A stretch of 64,000 nucleotides of DNA from Corticium candelabrum (Eukaryota; Porifera; Homoscleromorpha; Homosclerophorida; Plakinidae), in NCBI RefSeq assembly GCF_963422355.1, contig NC_085102.1:157501-221500 (forward strand). Direction: 5' to 3'. A model generated the notes under the pieces. It saw only the letters and a list, made by a program, of their open reading frames with translations. It was not told the DNA's origin and made no database searches. Below are positions 1-11,873 of the stretch, in pieces. Position 1 is the stretch's first letter, and each line of letters begins with the position of its first letter. Position numbers and translations under genes: made by a program.

Positions 1-25
1 TTTTGTTATTACATTTAATTGTCAG

Positions 26-353
26 ATATTTTGCAGAACAGTTACATGTATGGAATAGACAGAGATCCGGTTGCTATTGGTATTGCCAGTCAGATGGCTG
101 AGAGTCAAGAGTATAAGAACAGACTGTTTCCAGTGATTGGAAGGTTTAGTAATATGCAGCCACTGTTGAAATCAGCAGATGTTGGGTATAAGCCATTTGT
201 TAATGGGTTGGGTAATGGGTATGTTGATTTTATGTGTGGATACCTGATGTGGACAATCGGATACATGACAGGCAAATAGACATTTTGGTATAGACAAAAC
301 AGACAAACAGACAGATAAACATGCAGACAGACAGCCAAACAATCTACAAACAT

Positions 354-391
<38 letters not shown>

Positions 392-3300
392 GCAGAATGC
401 AGACTGTCAGATAGACAAACACACAGATACATGCAAAAATGTATAGACAAATATGGAAAGCAAAGTCGAAACGGGACACAAAGACAGATATGTGTACAGA
501 CAGGCATGCAGAAGGGCAGGCAGACATGTAAAATACAGACAGGTTCAGTGACACACTTCGACAGACAACATGCAGCACATGCCCATTTATACGGCATTTT
601 GTTGACAAAATACAATCTCTGCCTCTACCTTGCAAGTTACTTATGTAGATGCATATGAACTAAACATATGCTGCTTGTGTTAACAGTTTGATGATCCAAG
701 TCGTGGATTTTCTCAGTCAAGCTGGACCTTTAGACATGAGGATGGACCGCGGTGCACCATTTTGTCAAGCTAACACAGCAGCAGATATTGTCAATCAGGC
801 CACTGTCGATGACCTCTCACTAATACTAATGCAGGTTTAACCATGGAATTGTTCTGTTTATTTAAACGGTGGATGATTTGTTTGTGAAGTTTGAAGAGGA
901 AAGAAAGGCAAAAGTGATTGCTAGAGAAATCAACAAATTGCGACAGAAACAAGCCATAACACAAACTGATCAGTTGGCTTGTATTGTAAAAGAATCAGTT
1001 GGTAGAAAATATGCTCACACAAGAAGGTGATTTAGAGAGAGATCGAGAACAGAGATTTACTAAACTATTAGTGAGCAGACAAGCTGGCAGCCAAACAGCG
1101 GCAGACAGACAGACAGACAGACAGATAAGTAGATAAAGGGATTGAAAGTGAAATAAGTTATTATATGTGCAGAGGTGGCTCAACCCACAATTAGACAGAC
1201 AGGCATGACTAAAGCAGGTCATACATTTTGAAATTGTTGCACAATTTATAATAATTGAATTCCACATTTAGATAATTAATTAAATGTTTGCAAACTGTGA
1301 GCTGAATTTATGAAAGATTGTGCAAAAGATGTGACCTGACAAGAAATGTGCGGTAATGCAGCTCAGTCAACTATTTTGCAATGGAGATGAATCCGTCCAG
1401 GCTTGAGTCAATAAATGTCACATTGACCTGCTGACCAAATGTACTTGTTTCAATATCAATGTAATAGTGTGTGTCTTTATTTCACGCTAAAGGATTGCAA
1501 GCATAGAATTTGCCTAATGGCTTCGATTTTGCACTATTGAACAAACTTATCATGGTAATATTCATCTGTACCTAAAGCCAAGGTATTAAATATTGGTATC
1601 CAGCCTTTCATCTGTACTTCAAGTGACTTTCTTTCCATGTGTGCAGCTACTAGCAGCTACTAATATATATAGTAGTAGGTGCAGTTGAGTTTGCCTAACC
1701 ACAACATCTGGTAAAGAGTGCAACCTACAAATTAATTAAATATGAGATTCAGAAATTTGATCAGATTTTGTTGTGAATTGGCTGCTTCAGGCAATTTCTG
1801 TCTACTGCTTGCAGTGCGGCCTTTCTGAGTCAATGTGCTCAATGTAGCATACAGTTTTACTATACTAGCATGCAGTTTTGCATTACCAGCATGCAGTTTT
1901 GCATTTATTGTATAATGATTTTAAAAATTATATTTATTATAGAACTAATTTAAATTTATTGAAAATTGCAATTTTTAATTAATTAAAATATTTATAAAAT
2001 AGTAATGGCTTGATTAATTACAACGATACAAAATTTTGAAATTCAAACAACTAAGACTGAATTAAGTAGTTTTGTGTAATGGACATTCATTTATATAATA
2101 GTAAGATTCTTTCATTTGTGTAGAGACAAATTAGCTCGGCCTGCACATCCTGCCACAAAGACATTTCAAGCGTTTCGAATATATGTCAACAATGAAGTAA
2201 ATCTCTCAGCACGAATACTTGCAGTTCATTAATTAATTAAGTAATATAACGTGTACTCTGTATTACTCTATATTGTTACATGTCACATTTCAATCGAGTG
2301 CTCATTTGAATTTTAAGCTCTTTGAGTTGCAACAAGGGCTGAACGCAGCAAGTGTGATGCTTAGACAGGGCGGACTGCTTGCTCGTAACTGCAGATTGGT
2401 ATCAATATCTTAGATCAAATTTGCATTTTGATTGTGTTATAGTCATATCTTTCCATTCATTAGAAGACAGAATAGTTAAACGGTTCCTGCAAGGAGATCC
2501 AGGTGGGATTTTATTAGGATAACAATTAAACAACATATTGTTATACCGTTTATCATAATGTGATAAGGTTTGCAACAAAGAATTAAACTAGATGTAGTAA
2601 CTTAGAAGCAATAACATGTAAAGCCTTGATAAAGTGACTCAAGTATAACATCTGAGTATATTAGTCTTGTTGTGTTGGATAAAATAACTTATTCAATGGT
2701 CACATGATGTGTTACCAGTCACGAGAGCGTATTTAGATGGTGTATCTGATATAGGGCGTGGCAAGTGGGCAATGAGTTCCAGCTAATATCATACTCTCAC
2801 TTATACATGTGTACACATCATGTGATTATGGTATAATACTTATCATATGATAAGTGTGCTATGTCTTTTACCACTCAGAGGGGTTATAGCCCTCGGGTGA
2901 AACCCCTGCCCCTCTATAGTAGCATGCTGGTCATGTGATTACCAATACTTATGTTCCCGATGTGATGGGGTTTGCCTCTCTGTTTGCACATTATACTTAA
3001 TTCTTATTGAAAAACTAAGAGTTTACTCTTTGACCACAGCTGTCTATAATGTTACTTGAAGGATAAGCATACGAAATCAAGTTAAAGCCAAATGTAACTC
3101 AACAACCGTTGGGCAGTACATGATTGATGATGCATATATAATAATGCATGCATTAGTTCTTCATGAATCTGTCTTTTACTGAACGTTTGTAATTTTCTTA
3201 ATTTTGGTACAACACAGTAGAATCTTTGTATTACAATATTTCATCTGTTGCCAAGTGAGGAGTCTTAGACTATCACTAGGGAAAACTACTTACACCAATG

Positions 3301-4060
3301 GTTAAATGTGGAAGTGTGTTCAGATTTTCTTGTATGGAATTTTTGTGTTCAGATTTGTATACAAAAAGATCAAGTCAGTATTATAAACTGCTGAGAGGTA
3401 ATGTGCCATGCAGATTTAAAGGAGAGTTCTGAAATGGCAAAACAGCCACTATTTCGTCTTCTTAACAGAAAAGTTGGTTGGCATGCAAAACATTAAGGCA
3501 AAACTGCATGGTCATGTGCTATACCTTTTATGAATGGTATGTCTCACTCTGCCTGTCTCTGTCTTTCTGTCTGCCTGTTTGTGTGTTGATTATATTCTAA
3601 TTATATATAGTACCTGGTGGCATGAGTAAATTTGCACCATAATAGTTTTAGTAGGCATGAGGACTGCGCTGTATATTGGAAAATACAGCATTCTGTTTGT
3701 TGTCTATCTTACTGTTGATTTGTGTTTCTGTTTGTCTGATCTTTGTATCAGCAAGTACATACTTATTTACATGTCTTTGTCATGGGGTTTATTAAGAGGT
3801 CGTCTTGTTGATATGTAATTATCTATGTTATCTTTGACTGTTACGTTGTTCTTCAGGTGATCGTTCCTTCTCTTGAAGAAATCCACCTCAATCCTCAGTC
3901 TCGTTCAGCTCATCTTCGTATAGCAAAAAATCGACAACACATCATATGTGTGTCACAGGCAGCACAACACACACTGTACAGGAATGAGAAATGTATCAAA
4001 CTAAACCCAGTAACGTCCATTGAAACTTGCAATAACAAATCTAATACGTCACCACGTTAA
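26..4060 (+). CDS. METTL15: METTL15-like 12S/16S rRNA m4C methyltransferase (3' part of gene)
   Basis: Homologue of RsmH/METTL15, the SAM-dependent enzyme that makes N4-methylcytidine in the (mito)ribosomal small-subunit rRNA. The 5' exons lie off the window. Exons read by frame and splice sites: 26-about 218 (YGIDRDP then GRFSNM), 687-834 (DDPSRGFS then GPLDMRMD), 890-1001 (EEERKAKVIAREI), 2126-2196 (ATKTFQAFRIYVNNE), 2318-2384 (LRQGGLLA), 2443-2502 (ISFHSLEDRIVKRFL), 3414-3472, 3857-4060 (NPQSRSAHLR, then stop). Codon phases match at all joins from exon 2 onward. Oddities: the short segment that should link the first two exons (family LMDLGxSSMQ) was not found, and in exon 2 the frame of DDPSRGFS does not match that of GPLDMRMD, a one- or two-base slip near 715. 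Either a sequencing error or a decaying gene. Family identity is certain; intactness is not. Confidence 0.87.
355..390. repeat. (CA)n microsatellite
   Basis: Pure CA dinucleotide run in the first visible intron of the METTL15-like gene, preceded by degenerate ACAG units from about 285. Confidence 0.97.
1102..1124. repeat. Short (CAGA)n tract
   Basis: Tandem CAGA units in an intron of the METTL15-like gene; same unit as the long arrays next to the LINEs at 52-64 kb, but no LINE sequence is visible beside it. Confidence 0.85.
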
Positions 4061-5879
4061 TATCAATTGTTTCTTGAAGTTTAATGGTCTTGTGTTGGAG
4101 ATACGTGAGCATGGCAAAATTGTTATTGTGTAATCAAAATATGATTAGTTGTGTATTTACATTTAGTGCACTACATATAAGCATGTAATTACGTTGGCTG
4201 TGTTTACCATGCAATTTGATTTCTTGTACTCTGAAAACTCATAAGGTTTGATGATGAAGTTCATGATCTTAATCACAGTGGGGCAACTTTTTGGTTAGAT
4301 CTGAACAGCTGCAAAGCTGCTTGGAGGCAAGAATTATATTCGGCTTTTCCGAAATGGCAAAGCTGACTACTCAAGGTTTGATTATGTAAACGTCAAATAT
4401 GTATGCTACCTCATCAAAAGGTAACTTATATTCATACTGAATAATGCATCAGAAAGCATCATTGCAAACATGGTTAATGCAAGCAATTGCCTCCTTCCTT
4501 CAAATGGAAGACTCAGTGTTGAAAGGCTATGTCCATGGACATCAATGATAAGACCTTACCAGGATAATAATAATGCTCCTGACCTTACTAATTTAAATCC
4601 CTACTCGCAGTCGTGTTATTGGCAATACATGCTGACAACTTGATATAGCAAAACAATCAACAAATTCAAGCTTGTAAAAAGTGACAAGACTACATTCTAT
4701 AGATACTGCAAGACACATGTATGGTAATAAACATTCCAACAACTGAATGGTTACGTCATACATGTTCTTGCATGCATAGTTGTATAAGAACTAATGCATC
4801 ATCAGTAAATAGACCTTGACAATGACATTATGGCTACCACTAACAACAAACAGGTAAACACTACATAGTCAATTAAGTTCCCTAATTCATGTACTGTGCA
4901 AGCCATCGAAATCCTAAAAACAGAACTTTCGAGCATTCTAAATACAGAACTATCAGTGTCGCTCACCTTCACCATAGCCTTCTCGCTTCAACACTGAGCA
5001 CATAAACAATTCAATTGGTCTACCATGAAGTTCCCCTCGAGGAATATTGCCCTACAACGACAGCACAAAACACCATAATACTCATCGCACTAGTCCTCAC
5101 AAAAGGATCAAATCAACTTCAATCTAAAATTATTAAATTAGAAATGAAGAAGCACTAAAGTGCAAACCCTCGGCTGCTATGTAACTTGAATGTAGTTAGT
5201 CAGAGCCAATGAAGAGCATGAGAAGGGGACTGGACTCATTGAGTGGCGAGATACACTGTAAAATGTATTGCAATGAATTTTCTTACTCATTAACCCTAGG
5301 CGGATATGCTAGGGTTAATGTAGTCGTTTTACTGGAAATGCCAACGACTTGACGGAAACGACCATGTAAACAACTCTGAAAGGCATAGCGTGCATTCATT
5401 GTTATTGCTCATGTAATCTCAACATATCGTTGTTGCAGCTTGTCCACAATAGTAGGCGAAGTCATGCAGGACGTTCCAATCTTGATTACTGACTTTTGAG
5501 TAGGGTGAACCTGCGACAAAACGACGCAAGTCAGTTAGGCACCAAACTAATTTACTGTTTGATGATAAATATGACTGCCTGTTCTTTCTCAGCCACTTGT
5601 ATAAACAAATGTTGGGATGCTTATGTTTTAGTGACGTGCACATGGTAGTTTGTGCATGCTTGCCAGGCAAGTAGGTGCTTGCCAGTACATGTGCAGCAAC
5701 TGTTTGGTGGTGTTGCGATTGGAGTATGTACCTGTGCCTTTTTGTCAAGACTAAAATCAGTCGTTCGGTGTTCTAGAAAGACACGCATAGGTAAGCTTCG
5801 TGCTTTACAGTGTGCTTGGAAGCTGAGGTCATGTAAAAAAAATTGATCACATCGAACAGTCGCTGCATGATGCGACATT
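4061..5879. other. Gene-poor stretch; perfect 12-bp palindrome at 5288-5320
   Basis: No gene recognised. A 38-codon open stretch near 4245-4370 is too short to assign. A perfect 12-bp inverted repeat (CATTAACCCTAG and its complement, 9-base loop) lies at 5288-5299/5309-5320. Open frames at 5419-5979 overlap on both strands and resemble no family. Confidence 0.5.
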
Positions 5880-5884
5880 GGCAC

Positions 5885-6346
5885 CAGGGTTCTAGCCAGG
5901 ATTTTGGAAGGTGTAATGGTACGTGCGTAGCACATAAGCCTGATATGTGGGCATGGCATGTAGTGTCTGTGAAAGACAAATTTCCGCTGGTTTGAGAAGT
6001 GGTTTAGGATACCTTTTGTAAACTGTTTGCTTGTGCTGCATAGTGTACTAACTGAAACTCAACCTCTACAAATCACACTTGCAAACTGACAGTAGGGTAT
6101 GGATTACAAAAAAGGGTTTCTCATTACTATTACTAGGCAACAAATCCAATTACAATACTATAGGTATGCAATTAGAGACTCATGATTGACAAGTCTCCAC
6201 CTTCTCCCTCATTATCACACTCTATAAACATTCCACAGGTATGAATAGAGACACTCTCTATGCCAAGCCAGTATGTTGAAGGCACTGCAGGCAGGTCTGA
6301 AGGTGTAGCAGCCCGCTACGCCTTAGCATGCCTGGCTAGAACCCTG
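5885..6346. mobile_element. Non-autonomous TIR DNA transposon with 5-bp target duplication
   Basis: The ends are perfect 16-bp inverted repeats, CAGGGTTCTAGCCAGG at 5885 and its complement ending at 6346. GGCAC occurs immediately outside each end (5880-5884 and 6347-6351), a likely target-site duplication. Inside the TIRs, GGAAGGTGTA-like and GAAGGTGTAGCA-like subterminal motifs occur. There is no transposase, so this is a MITE. Superfamily not assigned: CAGGG ends recall hAT, but hAT normally gives 8 bp. Confidence 0.85.
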
Positions 6347-6447
6347 GGCACTGCTATATACTTATGAGCCTTTTTAGGACATAAGTATTTTATTGTTTTA
6401 TGCAAGTTGACCAACATATCCTTTTATAACTACAATTTTTTAAAAAT

Positions 6448-6677
6448 GAAAATAGAAATATATGTAGGAATTATATAAAAGTAACAGAAACAAGATCTAT
6501 AGATAATATGAACCAAAGCCAGACAGCATTACTGTATCCTTCCAACCCACTAAATGTAAAATGTAGGGAATGTGGAGGTTGGAAGGATTCACTAATGATG
6601 TCTGACTTTGGTTCATATTATCTATAGATCTTGTTTCCATTACTTTTTATGCAATTCCTACATCTACTTCTCTTTTC
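6448..6677. mobile_element. Foldback (long inverted repeat) MITE
   Basis: Almost the whole unit is one inverted repeat: AACAAGATCTATAGATAATA near 6490 returns as its complement near 6625-6645, and similarity continues outward through TGTAGGAATT to about 6448 and 6677. Arms are about 100 bp and differ by scattered substitutions, with a short central spacer around 6545-6575. No coding capacity. No clear target duplication. Confidence 0.82.
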
Positions 6678-6806
6678 AGAGAAAGGTTCTTAAAATTCTA
6701 GTTTGGTAACATTTTAGAAGTGCAAAAGTACAACCTACTCCATTAAACAAAGATTCTATACCCTAACAAAAATACACATTTCCCAAATCATACTTGATAT
6801 ACATGA

Positions 6807-7188
6807 CAGTAGGACACCACTTATCCGACAGGCATGGGACCAAAAGGACGTCGGATAACTGAAAACGTTGGATAACTGACGCATTTTGAAACGACTGCAG
6901 AATACTTAAAGAAGCTCAACATCTAATTGTACATGTAACAACTAATACAGTACAACTTCTTTGACTAGAGAGAACACTAATGGCAACTGTCAAGACTTAA
7001 AGTAACCACTAATCTTAGTCTGGATCAATGCTTTCGCTCTTCTTGCTGTAGTACAGTTGCTGTAGTACTGTACGCACAGGAATCGTATATCCTAGTGTGC
7101 ACACAGCCTCGCAGTTCAGACAAGCCATGCACTGTCAGATAATCCGTGCTGTCGAATAATTGAGTGTCGGATAAGTGGTGTCCTACTG
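6807..7188. mobile_element. Pogo/Tigger-like MITE
   Basis: CAGTAGGACACCACTTATCC at the left end is repeated inverted at the right end (ending CCTACTG at 7188), giving a TIR of about 23 bp. The motif, with CAGT at the tip followed by a CTTATCCGAC core, is of the Tigger/pogo type seen in animal Tc1/mariner relatives. TA follows the right end; the left flank is GA, so the expected TA duplication is degraded on one side. About 380 bp, no transposase. Confidence 0.78.
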
Positions 7189-7736
7189 TATATTGGTGTG
7201 AATTAGTCGTTATATTTCAGTTGCAATAATACCATAATTCACTCCTCAAACATGTCATCCCCATTGACTGAAGGTATAAACACTTGCTGTGCATAAGATT
7301 CAGCATTAGTCAAAGCCAAAGATTTTCACATACGGAATATGTGTTGCAAATGTTGGGTTTTTGTATAAATTGGTATGTGTACATAATACTTGTCATTTTT
7401 GCTCCTGTGTGCAACATAGATCGCAAAAATATTACAGACTAGGCCTGATAATTGCAAACATGATCGAATTACACAATTCTGGTGATACACTCTTTCATGA
7501 ATGTTTCCCCGTAGATGATTGGTGCTTTGTCCATTGTTTCTGGTTGCCATGGACAATCAATTGCAAATACTGCTCAATGATTGGTCCAAACTGTGTAATA
7601 GCATTAATGGCAGTCATTGGATCAAATCTGCTTGAAAGACACATTAATTTTTCAACATTCCTTTCTGGTTATTCACCAAAAGAATAGAGTTCGGGTAATT
7701 CTAAAGCATTTTCCCAAGTTTCACAGCAATACATAA
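7189..7736. other. No gene recognised
   Basis: An open frame at 7361-7687 (+) overlaps one on the other strand, has ordinary AT-rich composition and shows no family motif. Nothing else was supported between the two MITEs. Confidence 0.4.
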
Positions 7737-8305
7737 GGGGCCATCAGTATTTATTGACAGTTTACAAAAACTGAAAACTTTTCATTTTTACCCAAACCCC
7801 TTACCCCACCCTGAAAACAAAATGGTTGATGTCCGCACTTTCAATCTGTGTGATGTCACCTATTTAAAATCTTAAAGACGATATGTACCTAGATACTGAG
7901 GTTGCTGTACAATGTCCGTCCCTAATAAATTAGCACAATGCGTCCATCGTCTAGAGGCCCATCGTCTGCCACAACATTTCCACCATCTTCTCATACGTGT
8001 GTCTTGTGTATATGGCAGACCGAGCAACAGTGCCTTCTCTTCTGAGAAGAGACAGTTACCGCTTTACCGCCATCTTACAAAGAAGACCCATACATGTCAA
8101 AGACTCGTTTGTGGTCAATTATCGAGCGTTTCTTCAACCGGTCATTGTACACTCTACTGTTCGTTCAGGAGTACTTCCAAAGCACCTGTCAAAGTTGTCC
8201 ATAATGCCATTTCCACATCCAGTTTAAAGAGCGAAACGGCCATTTACCCCACCCCAAACAAAAGTTTTGGGTTTTTGTACAATTTCTTTAAATACGGATG
8301 GCCCC
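7737..8305. mobile_element. PIF/Harbinger-like MITE with TAA target duplication
   Basis: Starts GGGGCCATCAGTATTTA and ends with the near-complement TAAATACGGATGGCCCC. The inverted similarity runs inward at least 35 bp, through a TTTTTGTACA-like block and an ACCCAAACCCC/CCCCACCC tract. TAA sits directly outside both ends (7734-7736 and 8306-8308). GGGGCC tips with TWA duplication are the PIF/Harbinger signature. About 570 bp. The two open frames inside (7912-8331 and 7997-8227) overlap in different frames and show no transposase motif. Confidence 0.83.
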
Positions 8306-8389
8306 TAACATACAAAAAGAGATACCCGTGAAGAAAAAGAAAGAAGAACAAAATTGGAGCATGGGCCTCTGAGGTTAGCAACTGTTTTC

Positions 8390-9258
8390 TACGTTGTTAG
8401 ATGATTAGTGACTAAAACAAAATTAGGATATACTTAAGTACGAACGTAAAAGAAGGACTCAAAAGTGGTGGACTGCTTCGTGAGAAGCTTACTCTAACGA
8501 TGCTCAATTGACTTCCGGTTGGTCTGTCAGTATGTTGTTATGTTTGTACCTATGTTTGTAAAAGTGCATCATGCTCAGGGATTTGTTGAGCCAATCAGCA
8601 GTCTTTTGGGACGTGAAAATAGGTGACATAACAATCTCCCGTACTATGACAGAAAAGCTGCGATGTCATAGCCATAGCAACAAATTTAATAAGGTCAAAC
8701 TATCATCAAGTGACAAGCGCAGAGTAAAGTTCAGGTAATAGTTGTACACGTCTGTGATTGTCTTACAGAAGAATCACAAAACAAACAAATTCATCGTTCT
8801 TCAAACTGTAAAAGTAGGACTGATGAAAAATCAATGTTGTCTTGCACAAAGATTCGTATGAAACGCTGATGCTGCATGCATGAATACACCTTCAACTGAC
8901 TTGCTCCTGGATCCGGTCACTACATGTGATTGTCGATTCACAACCTATTACGATCACAAGGCTTCGATATCGCTAAACGAGTTGATATCATTGGGCCGTT
9001 CCCATGCAGCTAAGAGATGTACCAGACTATCAATCTCTAGCTATGATGAATTAATTAATGAAACAAAAGATGATAGCAATTAATTAACGAAAGCATGTTA
9101 ATCGCATCCTCCACAATAGTTAACTTCAAGTGATGCAAGAGCAATACATAATTGAGAAATAACATGAAGAACAAGCCTGCTCCGTGCAAGGGTCATACAG
9201 CTGTGCTGAATTTGAAGTACCAGATAGTGTGGTGACGTTGATGATATTTAATTAATTA
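8390..9258 (-). mobile_element. Helitron-like non-autonomous repeat, copy A
   Basis: Matches, in reverse orientation, the segment 22512-23862 in colinear order: block around 8460-8540 with 23670-23780, 8580-8700 with 23440-23600, 8710-8810 with 23330-23420, and 8865-9258 with 22530-22870. Spacing differs because the other copy carries internal duplications. Its own 3' end (left side here) lacks the clear hairpin plus CTAG that marks copy B, so this copy looks worn or clipped at that end. No Rep/helicase sequence. Confidence 0.72.
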
Positions 9259-9380
9259 TGTTTACCCAAAAATTAGTAAATTTGCATTGATATTCATAAT
9301 AAATAAATTAATCAATTTTATATTTGTTACAGAATCATTTCATAAATAATAAAATAATAATTAAACAGACACACTCACAT

Positions 9381-9424
9381 GCACACACACACACACACAC
9401 ACACGCACACACAAACACACACAC
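9381..9424. repeat. (CA)n microsatellite
   Basis: Interrupted CA run directly left of a single transposon terminus at 9425. Confidence 0.95.
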
Positions 9425-9446
9425 CAGTGTTCTAGCCAGGATTTTT
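9425..9446 (+). mobile_element. Single terminus of the CAGGGTTCTAG element family
   Basis: CAGTGTTCTAGCCAGGATTT matches the left end of the element at 5885 with one mismatch. No inverted partner is visible downstream, so this is an end fragment or a copy whose other end is lost or too diverged to see. Confidence 0.6.
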
Positions 9447-10246
9447 TGTCAACCGTCGATATGACGTTATTAAATATAATGGCGTCATCAAATGTTTGAT
9501 GTTGACATATTTGGTAGTGACATCATAAAATTACTTTATCTGTTCCCTACTTGTATTAGAGTCAGATGCATCTATATTAGTAGTAGTAGATATCGTACGT
9601 CCCATAGATGAGACAAAATACGAGACATAAACTACAATTTTAAAAAAGAAGTGCGGTTTGCTGTAACAAAATGTCAGAAGACTCTATGTAAGTCTTCAGT
9701 GAAGTCACTGCATGATTGGTAGACTATTCAGTATAACTGCCACTCAGATCTTGTTGAAAACCTCATTGAACATAACCTTGTTAAACAACACAGACAGACA
9801 GACAAACAATACAGTATATTATTACAATGACAAGTTGATTTAAAACTGGAATTATATGAGCTGACCTAAAAGAGTAAAGGGTAAAGGGTGTACAAAATAT
9901 GAGATTGAAGACAAACAATAATTAGTAGAACACCTGCTGCAACCACAGTCTCATTAGCACTTATTGTGTGTGTGAAAGGTCAACAAATTCACCTCAAACA
10001 CCAACAAGAAGACCATGCATGCACTCCCTACAATTACCAGATGTCTGACATGAGAATATGTATTGTTCTGTAGCAACTTTGAGACCCTCAAGACCACTAA
10101 TGTGTTTAGATCCATGATCCCACACTATGCATGCTAAACCTTTCTAATTCTGTTCCCAACTGTCAATAAATGCGGTTTCCCCACTCCACACATCACTTCC
10201 CTCTCCCAGCCCTCGTTTTAACGGTACTGACAGTACTGGCGAGAAC

Positions 10247-10335
<89 letters not shown>

Positions 10336-11873
10336 GTAGCTCTGAAGTGAGTAGAAGACAGCTTCATTTACTAGTAAGCAATGTACAAACATTCCATTTC
10401 ATTAATTTTTAGAAATTTTAGTCTTCATTTACTCTTTTATCTAGGTGTGCAAAATGATGACCACGCCCATAATGCCCCATAACTGGGGCAATCCCTACAT
10501 ACAGGGTACTACCATCCTACCCTGTGGTGACAATAGCAACTACAACAGGCCTGTGTGCATGCTTTAAAGACATTCAGTGATCCTGGTTGAACTTCATCAA
10601 TTATAGTTACTCAGCTGCTAAACCAAAATAAACACTCTAACACCAAAGAAATGAACTACCACACCCACAATACAATGTATCCAACTACTTTTTATTTTGT
10701 GAAATAATTAGACACAAACGGTTTCATGGCACGCGAGTAAAGGCACGTTACTAACCAAATATGGTTACTACCAAAGTATTCGGAACTGGAAAGGGGTCAC
10801 TTTCTTGGCGCCTAGGGTTTAGCACTTTACTGTTGCATTTCTATTTAGCAGCAGTAGACATGTTTCCTAAACAATCCGCAACCATCTTCTATGCCAGTTT
10901 TGACAATGAATGATTACACATCAGAAACACATACTAAACTGATCTACATACTATTCGAAACAACAAATGTGTGTCAATGTACCTGAACTATACTTTCACT
11001 AAGTTTGGCATTGGTCCGATGCCATTCAAGCACGTTTTGCCTGTATTCATTACCGATCGCTCTGTTTCATGTAGCAGACACTGCCTACTAAATCCAGTCA
11101 CGTATTTTGTATTTCAATCAGCCCTACTATCACACACATGCACAACACAATTCGACATATCCCACTACTATGTCTTGTAACTTTGGGTTAGGTCCATGAC
11201 ACAATAATGACTCAGTGGGCAAAAACCGTTGCCGAGGATGTAACCAACATACGGTTGCAATGCAGATGAGAAAGCAGCCAAATGACATTGTGCACAATTT
11301 AAAATAACGTCATATGTTTGTTACGTCATAGCAGAATCCTGTGACATATAGTTTTGTTATATATTTGGTCACGTGTTACGCAGTAGACTGAGTGAGTCAT
11401 TGAGTCGGTCGGTCATATGTCACGTGACCGGCCTGCACTACCGGACCCTAGCATTTCACTTCTCAGGTAATGAAATGATAAGTGCACAATTAGTCTACAA
11501 AACAAGTCTGAAAATTGGCTCAGAAAAAGAGAGTTACATTGTAACTTGCTTCCAACAAGCTGAGACTAAAATATGTTTAACTTGACCTAATTGCAACTAC
11601 AAATGCAGTTGTTGGCCTTCCATCAAGTGTGGAGGAGACCCGTAGCAAAACGATCTTTCCGCCTCGTTCTACAATGAGGCATTACTATATCAACCGTTAG
11701 AGAGTTAGCTATTTCCTCTTTGTAATTGACGTATTTCGGTAGATAAACTGTGTCATGCGCTTTGCAAGGCATTATTCAATCAAGCACGGTTTCTATTACA
11801 GTGATATATACATCTAGAATAAAAATACTAGCGTGCGTTAGATCAATCAGTCATCGCTGAACACTCTTCCGTG
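9447..11873. other. Gene-poor stretch
   Basis: No coding unit supported. Contains a long CA array (10251-10333) with a flank shared with 22.3 kb. Open frames at 10971-11180 and 11373-11585 are short and unlike any family I recognise. Confidence 0.5.
10251..10333. repeat. (CA)n microsatellite with a repeated flank
   Basis: About 41 CA units. The right flank (CTCGTAGCTCTGAAG, then an ACAGCTTCATTTACTAGTAA-like stretch) recurs in reverse orientation next to the TG array at 22347, so array plus flank is a dispersed unit. Confidence 0.93.

Noticed and set aside
105-635. Long minus-strand Cys-rich open frames
   Set aside because: They are CA and ACAG simple repeats read in frame (VCVCVC, LSVCLSV runs) over a METTL15 intron.
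7912-8331. 139-codon open frame as a gene
   Set aside because: It lies wholly within the Harbinger-like MITE and partly overlaps another frame; no transposase motif.
10144-10412. Open frames on both strands across the CA array
   Set aside because: Dinucleotide arrays have no stops; the protein is HTHTHT/VCVCVC.
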